A stretch of DNA of 64,000 nucleotides from Kocuria soli (GTDB taxonomy: Bacteria; Actinomycetota; Actinomycetes; Actinomycetales; Micrococcaceae). Below are positions 50,981 through 58,370 of the stretch, one piece after another. The notes under the pieces are model-generated. The model was not told the DNA's origin. It did not search any database and saw only the letters and a list, made by a program, of their open reading frames with translations. Positions within the stretch are counted from its first letter, which is position 1; every line of letters starts with the position of its first letter. Both the position numbers and the translations under genes were made by a program. The DNA is taken from the NCBI RefSeq assembly GCF_003797835.1, contig NZ_RKMF01000006.1, positions 124,001 to 188,000 on the forward strand, written 5' to 3'.

Positions 50981-51377
50981 GGACTCATTCCCTTCTACTG
51001 CACCGGCATCTGCACATGCTGGCCGGCCGGGAGGTGGTCACGCTCGGCATCCACGTTACGAAGGTCCCTCAAGAAGAAGGTCGCGCCTCTATCAGCGATC
51101 CGTGACCACCGGACCGGTCCTCGGTGACAACACCCCCCGGATCATGGGTGACTGGGGGCAAACGATCATGCCGAGGACCGGCCGGTCAGCACCCTCCCAT
51201 CCTGATGGACGGACGAGCTGGGAAGAAGGTAACGGGGCGACGGTGCCCAGGGGACATTGCCCTCGAGGTGATGTTAGGCCGCGAGATGGGCGATGAGGGC
51301 CCGGGTGGAGTCGCTGGCGAGGCCTATGGTCTGGGTGCTCCGGCGCGCGCCAGCGATGCTCCGAGATCCGTCGCCGC
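50981..51377 (-). other. non-coding 5' flank of the IS110 transposase
   Basis: 397 bases without a supported gene. The part nearest the transposase start is where IS110-group elements encode their bridge RNA, and it contains a strong long-range hairpin (51114-51181). The rest, towards the RelE-type toxin gene, shows no clear feature; the element's outer end probably lies near 51200-51260 but cannot be placed. Confidence 0.55.
51114..51181 (-). ncRNA. candidate bridge-RNA stem-loop of the IS110 element
   Basis: CCGGTCCTCGG (51114-51124) pairs perfectly with CCGAGGACCGG (51171-51181). Inside the 46-nt loop, CCCCC (51133-51137) can pair with GGGGG (51154-51158), leaving unpaired internal loops. 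A stem broken by internal loops, upstream of the transposase, is the layout of IS110 bridge RNAs. No covariance or expression evidence is available. Confidence 0.4.
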
Positions 51378-51635
51378 TCATCGATAGACCTCTCTGCGGT
51401 GCCCGACCCGGAGGATCAGCACGACCAGCTCATCATCCACAACGTCATAGACGACTCGGTAGTCACCGATTCGGATGCGCAACTCGCCCTCGCCGCCCTG
51501 AAGCTTGATGCAACCGGGTGGGCGAGGGTCATCAGCAAGGGCGTCGAGTGCCTCGAGAATACGTCGGGCGGTCTGACGATCGAGCTTCCGAAGGGCTTTC
51601 GCCGCCGAAGCGACGTAGGTGACGCGATACGCCAC
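51378..51635 (-). CDS. RelE/ParE-type toxin
   Basis: An 85-residue protein with the RelE fold signature: YRVTYVASAAKALRKLDRQTARRILEALDALADDPRPPGCIKLQGGEGELRIRIGDYRVVYDVVDDELVVLILRVGHRREVY. The C-terminal His-Arg pair suggests ribosome-dependent mRNase activity; that is family inference. It follows its antitoxin gene with a 3-bp gap. Confidence 0.93.
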   Translation of the reverse strand: MAYRVTYVASAAKALRKLDRQTARRILEALDALADDPRPPGCIKLQGGEGELRIRIGDYRVVYDVVDDELVVLILRVGHRREVYR

Positions 51636-51638
51636 GGA

Positions 51639-51884
51639 TCAGAGTCCGAGCTCGGCGACCAGATCCTCATGGGAGACGCGCTCGGTCTCTTCACGCGCGG
51701 CCGCCGCCGCACGGATGTCGGCCTGATCTTCCAACGCCTGGAGTGCGCGATCGTAGAACTCCGGGGACACGACGACCGCGCGACGACCAGCGCCGCGCGA
51801 GGTGATCTCGACGGGCTCGCGCTGTGCTGCGGCGATCAGATCGGCCTGGCGGCTGCGGAAGTCGGAGAGCGTCACGGAAGTCAT
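51639..51884 (-). CDS. Phd/YefM-family antitoxin
   Basis: An 81-residue antitoxin: MTSVTLSDFRSRQADLIAAAQREPVEITSRGAGRRAVVVSPEFYDRALQALEDQADIRAAAAAREE, the Phd/YefM dimer domain followed by a helical toxin-binding tail. It neutralises the RelE-type partner and represses the pair through the palindrome at 51897-51912. The ATG at 51884 is the family-like start; an ATG at 51899 lies inside the palindrome. Confidence 0.9.
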   Translation of the reverse strand: MTSVTLSDFRSRQADLIAAAQREPVEITSRGAGRRAVVVSPEFYDRALQALEDQADIRAAAAAREETERVSHEDLVAELGL

Positions 51885-51896
51885 GTCCTGATGGTA

Positions 51897-51912
51897 CATC
51901 TTGTACAAGATG
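51897..51912. promoter_or_regulatory. toxin-antitoxin operator palindrome
   Basis: CATCTTGTACAAGATG is a perfect 16-bp palindrome 13 bp upstream of the antitoxin start. TGTAC-centred palindromes of this kind are bound by YefM-type antitoxins. Confidence 0.75.
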
Positions 51913-52110
51913 GCGTGATGGTCACTTGCAGGAGCCGCTCCGCGCGGCGCCGTGATCGGGATGTCGAGGACCTGAGGATCCCGCCGGGGAACCAACCGTC
52001 TGGAGAGGCTTGCAGGCGATCGTCGCGGACAGCTCCGTCGGGCGGTCCGAGGCAAGGCGGCGCGCTTCCATGATCCCGTGCAGATCGGGGCCTGGGCCCA
52101 GGGTGGCGAG

Positions 52111-52251
52111 ATGGAGCTCGCGAACGCGATCTTCGAGTACCTCGAGGTGTTCTACAACCGTCGTCGACGGCACTGCTGCCTCGAGTACGCGACACCCCAC
52201 GACTACGACCTCGCCGGCATCCCGCGGGCACTGACCACCACCGGAAGCTAG
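52111..52251 (+). pseudogene. IS3-family transposase OrfB, C-terminal remnant
   Basis: Forty-six residues, MELANAIFEYLEVFYNRRRRH then EYATPHDYDLAG, match the last part of IS3 OrfB. The catalytic DDE core is missing. The following bases (GTAGGGCAGGTCA near 52277-52289) resemble an IS3 terminal repeat. It is a decayed insertion sequence; the rest of 51913-52322 shows no gene. Confidence 0.7.
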
Positions 52252-52322
52252 CGACCAAAAGTGGAAACCAAACCGTAGGGCAGGTCAAACTGTCACCGGA
52301 TCGTGCAGCAGACCCAACTGAC

Positions 52323-52892
52323 ATGGCAGCAGATCTGCAGGGCAAGAGAGTCGCGATCCTCGCCGCGGACGGGGTCGAGCGCGTCGAACTCGAGCAACCC
52401 CGTGAGGCTCTGGACAGGGCCGGCGCTCGGACCGAGGTTCTCGCGGTCGATGAGGGCGAGATCCAGGCCCGCGAGAACGACCTGGATCCGGCGGGGACGT
52501 CCGGCGTCGACGGGCTGGTGGCTGAGGCCTCGGTGGCCGACTACGACGCCTTGGTGCTTCCGGGCGGCACGGTGAACCCCGACAAGCTCCGGATCGACGG
52601 GGACGCTGTCGCCTTCGTCCGGGACTTCGTCGAGAGCGGCAAGCCGGTGGCGGCGATCTGTCACGGACCGTGGACGTTGATCGAGGCCGACGTGGCCACC
52701 GGTCGCACCCTGACGTCCTTCCCGAGCATCCGCACGGATCTGCGCAATGCCGGCGCGAACGTCGTCGACCAGGAGGTCGTGATCGACAAGAATCTCATCA
52801 CCAGCCGCTCGCCGGAGGACCTGCCGGCGTTCTCCGAGGCGATCGTGTCCCAACTCGCGGGCACCACGACAAAGGAAGAGGAGACATCATGA
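52323..52892 (+). CDS. DJ-1/PfpI-family protein
   Basis: A 189-residue type 1 glutamine-amidotransferase-like protein with the nucleophile elbow AICHGPW (C113) and acidic partner in the N-terminal GVERVELEQPREAL. This subgroup (YhbO/PfpI-like) is linked to stress protection, deglycase or chaperone-like activities; the exact reaction is debated. Its stop overlaps the next ATG, forming a two-gene unit. Confidence 0.9.
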   Translation: MAADLQGKRVAILAADGVERVELEQPREALDRAGARTEVLAVDEGEIQARENDLDPAGTSGVDGLVAEASVADYDALVLPGGTVNPDKLRIDGDAVAFVRDFVESGKPVAAICHGPWTLIEADVATGRTLTSFPSIRTDLRNAGANVVDQEVVIDKNLITSRSPEDLPAFSEAIVSQLAGTTTKEEETS

Positions 52893-53197
52893 GTGTGACC
52901 AAGGGATTGCTGGTCAGGTTTGATGCGTTGCCCGGCAGGGAGGACGACGTGAAGGAGTTCCTTGACAGCGGCCGTGCGCTTTTTGAGGAAGAGCCGGCGA
53001 CCACCGCGTGGTTCGCGATCCGCCTCGGGCCCTCCTCCTTCGGGATCTTCGACGTTTTCCCCGATGACGCCGGACGTGACGCTCACCTGTCTGGCCCTGT
53101 TGCGGTAGCTCTCGGCGAGCAGGCCGGTGCGGGTGCGTTGTTCTCCGAACCGACGATCGAGAAGCTCGACGTGTTGGGCTCCAAACTTCCCGCCTGA
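52889..53197 (+). CDS. antibiotic-biosynthesis-monooxygenase-fold protein
   Basis: A 102-residue dimeric alpha-beta barrel protein: SVTKGLLVRFDALPGREDDVKEFLDSGRALFEEEPATTAWFAIRLGPSSFGIFDVFPDDAGRDAHLSG. Related proteins are quinol monooxygenases or small-molecule binding proteins. The strong GGAAGAGGAG ribosome site and overlap with the DJ-1 gene indicate co-expression, perhaps in oxidative or carbonyl stress. Confidence 0.85.
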   Translation: MSVTKGLLVRFDALPGREDDVKEFLDSGRALFEEEPATTAWFAIRLGPSSFGIFDVFPDDAGRDAHLSGPVAVALGEQAGAGALFSEPTIEKLDVLGSKLPA

Positions 53198-53339
53198 CAC
53201 CACAGACCGGGAGTGCTGACCCCGACATGAGGGGTCGTTGCGCGCGGTGACTTCGGGCTGACACAGCCCGTTGACGTCGTGGCAGCGGCCCCGTACTTTC
53301 GAGGTCTATCTCACATCCCTAACAGATCGAGGAACCACG

Positions 53340-54467
53340 ATGACAGGAACTGACGACGTTGCCCCGACGCGTTCACCCGAGGTAGCAGTGATCGGGGGCG
53401 GGATCGTCGGTCTGTCGACGGCGTACGCGCTGCGGGAGCAGGGCGTGCCGGTGCGCTTGTACGAGGCCGGTCTGCCCGGATCGGGTCAGTCCGCGGGCGA
53501 GTCGCGGATCTTCCGGCATGCTCACGACGACCCGCGACTCGTCGCTTTCGCGCGCGAAAGCCGCGGTGTATGGGATGAGTGGGCCGAACACTTCGACGTC
53601 GAGCTGGTCTCATCAGACGGTGTCGTGGCGATCGGCGACAGCGCCCTGGCGCGGCTGCGGGTGCTCGACGAGGTCGGCGGCGTGGAAGCGCACGAGATCG
53701 ATGCAGTCGAGCTCGCCCAGCGAATGCCGCTGCTCGCTGGGTACTCGGGGCCAGCGATGCTCGACGAGTCGGGCGGCGCGATCCGCACCCGCGCCGCGAT
53801 CACGGCACTCGCGGGTGCCCTCGGAGATGCCGTCACCACCGCAGAGGTCATCTCCATCGATCCCCGCGCCGATGGGACGGTCGAGGTGCGCAGCGTCACC
53901 GACCGGGCTGTCTACTCCAAGGTGGTCGTGTGCGCCGGCCGCGAAACCGCCCGCCTGGCCCGCAGCGTCGGCCTGTCGCTGCCGGTTCGCCTTGCCGCAC
54001 ACGTCCGGCTGACCTTCGACGTGAAAGACGCCGCCCCGGCACGAGTCGCGTGCCTGCAGGACAGTAGCGGCGTCTTCGGCGAAGTCGGCGTGTACGCGAC
54101 GCCGCTACCGGGCAACAGCAGTTATTCGGTCGGACTCAGCGACACCGTCGGCGTCCGCGACGACGGAACGTTCATCGACCCTGCGGCGATTCGATCGCTG
54201 GACGAACGCGCGCGCGAATACGTGACACGGGCGCTGCCCGGTCTCCACCCAGAGCCGCGCGACTTTCTTCACTGCTGGGTGACCGACCTCCCATGGAGCG
54301 AGGACGGCGTTGCCGTGTGGGAGGCAGACTCTGTCCTTTTTGTGGCCGGTCACAATCTGTTCAAGCAGGCACCTGCGCTGGGTCGCGCTCTTGCCCGGGC
54401 TGCGACCGGCGGCGGTCTCGCCGACGACCTCACGCCCGCCGCTCGCCTCGGCGAAGCCCTGCGATAG
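53340..54467 (+). CDS. FAD-dependent amino-acid/sarcosine oxidase-like protein (DAO family)
   Basis: A 375-residue flavoenzyme. The FAD-binding start is VAVIGGGIVGLSTAYALREQGVPVRLYEAG, with GQSAGESRIFRHAHDDPRLVAFARES typical of the MTOX/SoxA group (N-methyl amino acid oxidation). Near the C-terminus HCWVTDLPWSEDGVAVWEADSVLFVAGHNLFKQAPALGRALA corresponds to the covalent-FAD/substrate region, but the usual cysteine is not evident. The substrate is unknown. The ATG at 53340 follows GAGGAAC and is preferred to 53271. Confidence 0.85.
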   Translation: MTGTDDVAPTRSPEVAVIGGGIVGLSTAYALREQGVPVRLYEAGLPGSGQSAGESRIFRHAHDDPRLVAFARESRGVWDEWAEHFDVELVSSDGVVAIGDSALARLRVLDEVGGVEAHEIDAVELAQRMPLLAGYSGPAMLDESGGAIRTRAAITALAGALGDAVTTAEVISIDPRADGTVEVRSVTDRAVYSKVVVCAGRETARLARSVGLSLPVRLAAHVRLTFDVKDAAPARVACLQDSSGVFGEVGVYATPLPGNSSYSVGLSDTVGVRDDGTFIDPAAIRSLDERAREYVTRALPGLHPEPRDFLHCWVTDLPWSEDGVAVWEADSVLFVAGHNLFKQAPALGRALARAATGGGLADDLTPAARLGEALR

Positions 54468-54734
54468 TTCGCCTGACCCCAGAACGGACGCACTCAATGG
54501 GTTAACGTCTCCTCGTCGAGGACGACGGCAGCCCGCCCTGGGTCAACTCAAAAGTCGCGGCTGGACAGCAGTCGCAGGCTCAACCACCTTGTCATGGGGT
54601 GTCTTCATCGTGAGGATCGGTACGCGGAGGTGCCGCAGCGGGATCCGTCACTGCGGGATCCGCTCGCGGTGCGACCCGGCGCGGGATGACGAAACCGCGT
54701 CGCAGTGCGGGGTTCGGACCTAGCCGTCAGGTTG

Positions 54735-54825
54735 TGAATCGGCCCGGGTTTGATGCCGCTGCTGTTTGAGTCCGCAAGGATGGACAGCATGCCGAAGAAG
54801 ATCGATCCCCAGCTGCGCGCGAGGT
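54735..54825 (+). pseudogene. IS3-family left end and OrfA N-terminus
   Basis: TGAATCGGCCCGGGTTTGATG resembles an IS3-family terminal repeat. The ATG at 54789 then encodes MPKKIDPQLRARC, the classic IS3 OrfA start. Homology stops after about 13-18 codons, where other DNA begins. It is a broken insertion sequence. The 267 bases before it (54468-54734) show no gene. Confidence 0.65.
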
Positions 54826-54831
54826 GCGCCG

Positions 54832-54930
54832 ATGCTCACCGAATTCGCCCGCGACCATGCATTCACGATCGCGTGGTTCGGCCTCATGTCCTTCGTCTGG
54901 TTCGGGGTCGTGGTCGGAATCATTCCCTAC
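54832..54930 (+). pseudogene. fragment of a small membrane protein
   Basis: MLTEFARDHAFTIAWFGLM then SFVWFGVVVGIIPY looks like the first membrane helix of a small actinobacterial membrane protein (RDHAxTIAWFGLMxxVWFG pattern). It is fused directly to the IS3 remnant on the left and to an ATPase fragment on the right, so only an N-terminal piece survives. Confidence 0.4.
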
Positions 54931-54944
54931 ACGGGGAATGGGAC

Positions 54945-55425
54945 TGTGGAAGGGCACGGATGCGGGGTCTCGCGAGATCTACGAGTGGGCGCTCCAGTCG
55001 TTCGACCTCGTGAAGATCCCCTCCATCAGGGTGGGCAGTGCCGACCAGGGCGATGCAGACCAGTCGTTGACGCGGCTCCACGACACCCTGGAGGGGGTGC
55101 TCGTCCGTTCGGGCAACTCCCGCTCCACGCAGCTCCAGAAGGACTTCGCGAAGGCGATGGAGCCGGTCGAGGATCTGGTGCGGGAGGTCCTCAGCGAGTC
55201 GGTGAACTCGGTGGCGACCGAGCTGCCCTTCCAGGATCCGGTCCTCGGAGTCGACCTGTCTGCGCCCCAGCACGCGCTGCGCGGAATGCTCCGAGAAGCA
55301 GTGATCACCAGTCACGACGACGTCGTGGTGCCGATTGCCGAGCGCGGCACCGGATTCCAGTCCGCCCTGGTGCTCGGCATCCTTCGCTACGTCTCGTCGA
55401 AGAGCAGGCAGGCGGGGCGGGCGAC
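54945..55425 (+). pseudogene. AAA-family ATPase (OLD-like) internal fragment
   Basis: About 155 codons remain open: REIYEWALQSFDLVKIPSIRV, then LQKDFAKAMEPVEDLVREVLSESVN, and PIAERGTGFQSALVLGILRYVS. The last resembles the signature-motif region (GxGxQ-A) of OLD-type ATP-dependent nucleases. Both the Walker A end and the nuclease end are missing. It may be the relic of a defence gene; family assignment is tentative. Confidence 0.45.
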
Positions 55426-55442
55426 TTGGGACCAGCCCAGGC

Positions 55443-55468
55443 GCGCCTCGGGACCGTGCCCGAGGCGC
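55443..55468. terminator. perfect 10-bp hairpin after the oleate hydratase gene
   Basis: GCGCCTCGGG (55443-55452) and CCCGAGGCGC (55459-55468) enclose a 6-nt loop, 18 bp beyond the minus-strand stop at 55487. There is no T-run. Confidence 0.55.
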
Positions 55469-55486
55469 ACCCGCGGTGGGCGGGGC

Positions 55487-57244
55487 TCAGATGAGGCCGT
55501 GCTCCTCGAGGAGCTGGCCGATCTCCCCGTGCTCGAGCCTGCCGCGCAGGTAGCCGCGCAGCGCGGCCGGGCCGGGGACCTCCACCTTCTTGCCGTCGCG
55601 CATGCGCGCCGAGGCCTCGAGCAGGTCGCGCACATCGTACGTGGAGCCCCAGGTCTCCGGCACGCCGCGCTCCACGTCGAGGAGTTGGTAGACGGCCTCC
55701 ATGCCGGTGCGCACCGAGTACTCGGTTGTGAAGATCGTGTCGCGGCCGGTCTCCGCGAACTGCCCGAGGAACGCGAAGTTCGCCGCCCCCTCCGGCACGA
55801 CCTGCGGCCGGTCACCCGCGCGGCGGGGCATGAAGAAGCTCGTCACGTAGGGCATCATGACCGGCACGCACCGGGCGCCTGTCGCCGCGAGCTCGGGGAT
55901 CTCCTCGACGGGCACGCCCAGGTGGTAGAGCCACTCCTGGGTGATCTCCTCGCCGGTGCACTGCGCCAGGGGCTTCTTCACGTAGTCGCCGTCGACGTCG
56001 ACGAACAGACCGTAGACCCAGACGACGATCTGATCCTTCGGCTGCTTCTTGAAGTGCGGCTGGCGATTGACCGTCCAGCTCAGCAGCCAGGAGGAGTCCT
56101 CGGCGGTGACGATGCCGCCAGTGACCACGCGGCCGCTGAACGGATCGCGCTGGGCGATGCGCTCGATGTAGGCGGGGATGCGCTGATCGAGCGTCGTGAC
56201 GGTGGCCGATTCCCACTTCGTTTCTTCGATCGAGGAGCAGAAGACCTCCGGGCGCCCGAACGACGGGTCCTTCTTCGCGATGCGCTTCCACAGGTCCCAG
56301 GCCGGGGCCGGGCCCTCGTTGAGGGCAGCGGGCGTGTGGTGGTCGCCGTCATCGGAGTTGTCCACGAGCGATCCGATCGTCATCAGCGCGAGGTCGTGCT
56401 CACCGAGCTCGATGGTCTCCTCGGCGCCGTCGCGGCGGCAGTGGATCGCGGTGGCGCGGATCTCGCCGTTGCGGTGGGCGAAGTCCGCATCGAGTACCTC
56501 GGTGCCGGAGCGGAAGACGACGCCGTGTTCGGTGAGGTAGTGCATGAGCGGCAGGACGAAGGACTCGTACTGGTTGTACTTCGTGAACTTCAGCGCCGTG
56601 AAGTCGGGCAGTCCGCCGATGTGGTGGATGAAGCGGTGGAGGTAGAGCTTGAACTCGAGCGCGGAGTGCCACTCCTCGAAGGCGAACATCGTCCGCCAGT
56701 ACATCCAGAACGGCGAGTCGAGGAACTCGCGGCCCATCACCTCGTCGATGCGCTTGCCCTCCATCTCCGCGCGCTCGGCGAGGAAGATCTTCAGCAGGTC
56801 CTTCTGCGCCCGCTTCGGCAGGCTGAAGCGGCCCTCGTGGCCGGCGTCCTCGCCCTGACGGACGGTGGCGCGACGCAGCGAGTAGTTGGGGTCGTCCTTG
56901 TTGAGCCAGTAGAACTCGTCGAGCACGGAGGCGTCCTCAAGCTCCAGGGAGGGGATGGAGCGCATCATGTCCCACAGGCACTCCATGTGGTTCTCCAGCT
57001 CCCGGCCGCCGCGGATGACGAAGCCCTTCTCCGGGACGTCGAGGCCGTCGAGGGCACCGCCGGCGATGTCGCCCTTCTCGAGGATCGTGACGTTGGCACC
57101 GGGGACCCCGGCGTCGCGGATCAGGAAGACGGCCGCCGCGAGCCCGGCCAGCCCGCTGCCGACGATGTAGGCCTTCGTCTCCTGGGCGTGCTGTGCGGGG
57201 CGGGGGCGCGCGAACGCCTCGTAGTTACCTGCTGTGTGCTGCAT
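55487..57244 (-). CDS. ohyA: oleate hydratase (myosin-cross-reactive antigen family)
   Basis: A 585-residue FAD enzyme that adds water to the cis-9 double bond of oleate, giving 10-hydroxystearate. The FAD loop is AYIVGSGLAGLAAAVFLIRDAGVPGANVTILEKGDIAGGALDG. Family blocks GFVIRGGRELENHMECLWDMM, FWMYWRTMFAFEEWHSALEFKLYLHRFIHHIGGLPDF and YNQYESFVLPLMHYL are present. Hydration protects Gram-positive cells from toxic unsaturated fatty acids. It is divergent from a TetR gene likely to control it. SD GGAAGG precedes the ATG. Confidence 0.95.
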   Translation of the reverse strand: MQHTAGNYEAFARPRPAQHAQETKAYIVGSGLAGLAAAVFLIRDAGVPGANVTILEKGDIAGGALDGLDVPEKGFVIRGGRELENHMECLWDMMRSIPSLELEDASVLDEFYWLNKDDPNYSLRRATVRQGEDAGHEGRFSLPKRAQKDLLKIFLAERAEMEGKRIDEVMGREFLDSPFWMYWRTMFAFEEWHSALEFKLYLHRFIHHIGGLPDFTALKFTKYNQYESFVLPLMHYLTEHGVVFRSGTEVLDADFAHRNGEIRATAIHCRRDGAEETIELGEHDLALMTIGSLVDNSDDGDHHTPAALNEGPAPAWDLWKRIAKKDPSFGRPEVFCSSIEETKWESATVTTLDQRIPAYIERIAQRDPFSGRVVTGGIVTAEDSSWLLSWTVNRQPHFKKQPKDQIVVWVYGLFVDVDGDYVKKPLAQCTGEEITQEWLYHLGVPVEEIPELAATGARCVPVMMPYVTSFFMPRRAGDRPQVVPEGAANFAFLGQFAETGRDTIFTTEYSVRTGMEAVYQLLDVERGVPETWGSTYDVRDLLEASARMRDGKKVEVPGPAALRGYLRGRLEHGEIGQLLEEHGLI

Positions 57245-57293
57245 GGTCCATCCTTCCCGACGCGTGCCGGATGCCGATCACCCGGCCTGCATA

Positions 57294-57307
57294 TTGAGCG
57301 TACTCAA
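57294..57307. promoter_or_regulatory. candidate TetR operator between ohyA and its regulator
   Basis: TTGAG (57294-57298) and CTCAA (57303-57307) are inverted around 4 bp. A third TTGAG follows at 57310-57314, leading into the palindrome AGTCGACT. The site sits in the 87-bp divergent gap. Confidence 0.5.
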
Positions 57308-57319
57308 GATTGAGTCGAC

Positions 57320-57325
57320 TACAAT
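57320..57325 (+). promoter_or_regulatory. -10 box of a leaderless TetR-gene promoter
   Basis: TACAAT ends 6 nt before the ATG at 57332, so the transcript should begin at the start codon. It is downstream of the TTGAG palindrome, so repressor binding would block it. Confidence 0.55.
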
Positions 57326-57331
57326 GGTTGT

Positions 57332-58009
57332 ATGGAAACTCGAGATGGCATGGGGCTGGGGCTGTCGGCGACGCTGGGCAGACGCGAGCGGGCGAAGGAG
57401 GAGAAGCGCGCCCGCATCCTCGCCGCGGCGCGCGCGCTGTTCGAGGAGCGCGGATTCCAGCGGACCTCGATGAGCGAGGTCGCGCGCGCGGCCGACGTGG
57501 CTGAGGGGACCGTCTTCCAGTACGCGGCGACGAAGACGGAGCTGCTCATGATGGTCGTCGATGCGCTCTGGGGAGCCCACGAGCAAGCGATGACCACCCC
57601 TGCGCGCGCCACGTCCGCCGCGCCCGACGGAGCCGCTGCGGCGCCGCCGGCAGGGGAGACCGCGGACCAGATCGCGGCGCTCGTCTCGCCGTTCGTCGCC
57701 GCGATGCGCCGCTGGCCGGAGCCCACGACGTGGGTCGCCCGCGAGATCCTCTTCGGTGCGGATATGCCGCACCGCCAGCGGGTCCTCGGTCGCGTCGAGG
57801 GGCTCGAGGAGCAGATCGCCGCGCGCCTGCGCGACGACCGGGTCGGCGCCCCCGGCGCGGCGGCGGCAACCGGCGCCCGGCTCATCGTCACCGGGGTGCT
57901 CGCCGAGCTCAACCGCTCCCGGCAGGGGCGCATCGACGGCGAGGACGTCGATGTGGTGCTCCGCCGGCTCATCGACCTCGTGGTGGCGGGGGCGGGCGCC
58001 TCCCGGTGA
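57332..58009 (+). CDS. TetR-family regulator
   Basis: A 225-residue TetR protein: RRERAKEEKRARILAAARALFEERGFQRTSMSEVARAADVAEGTVFQYAATKTELLMMVVDAL is the HTH domain. The ligand domain is Ala/Pro-rich. It is divergent from oleate hydratase, the usual place for a fatty-acid-responsive repressor of that gene; ligand identity is inference. Confidence 0.88.
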   Translation: METRDGMGLGLSATLGRRERAKEEKRARILAAARALFEERGFQRTSMSEVARAADVAEGTVFQYAATKTELLMMVVDALWGAHEQAMTTPARATSAAPDGAAAAPPAGETADQIAALVSPFVAAMRRWPEPTTWVAREILFGADMPHRQRVLGRVEGLEEQIAARLRDDRVGAPGAAAATGARLIVTGVLAELNRSRQGRIDGEDVDVVLRRLIDLVVAGAGASR

Positions 58010-58134
58010 CCCGGAAGCCGTCCGGGCCGTTCAGGCCGCCCCTGGCACCGGCCGGCGCCGCCGCGATTGCCCACCGCGCGGCCGACAGGCGCGTGCCCGC
58101 CGCGGTCGTGTAGGGCCCCACGGTCAGGTCCTCG

Positions 58135-58337
58135 CCCAGCAGGGCGGGGCGATGGCGCCACCGGGGAACTCCACTGCCGGAGATGTCGTTGTCCTCGTAG
58201 ACGCCTGCTGGAGTCCATCCTCTAGCCTTGATGAGCACCGCGGCGTCCTCCCTGTGGCGGTCCACACCCAGGCGACGGTTCTCGCGATCCTGAGAGATCC
58301 GCAGGTAGACGGCGGCCCGCCGAGGCTCAGCACTCAT
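58135..58337 (-). pseudogene. truncated serine recombinase (N-terminal 55-65 residues)
   Basis: MSAEPRRAAVYLRISQDREN, then RLGVDRHREDAAVLIKARGW and YEDNDISGSG, is the start of a large serine recombinase, with the catalytic Ser in YLRIS. Homology fades after about residue 65, and the rest of the gene is gone. It begins only 34 bp from the ychF-end copy D, mirroring the intact recombinase beside copy C. Confidence 0.8.
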
Positions 58338-58370
58338 GAAGCCAATCTGCGTCAAAGGTTATTCGGCTAC

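Noticed and set aside
54468-54734. Gene between the DAO-family oxidase and the IS3 remnant
   Set aside because: No frame has a plausible start, motif or codon pattern; it is treated as non-coding.
54824-57313. 829-codon plus-strand frame spanning the ATPase fragment and oleate hydratase
   Set aside because: Only the first part (to about 55425) has protein-like sequence. The rest is antisense to oleate hydratase.
58010-58134. Extension of the truncated recombinase frame to 57969
   Set aside because: The frame stays open, but the sequence is Ala/Gly/Pro-rich and no longer resembles a recombinase.
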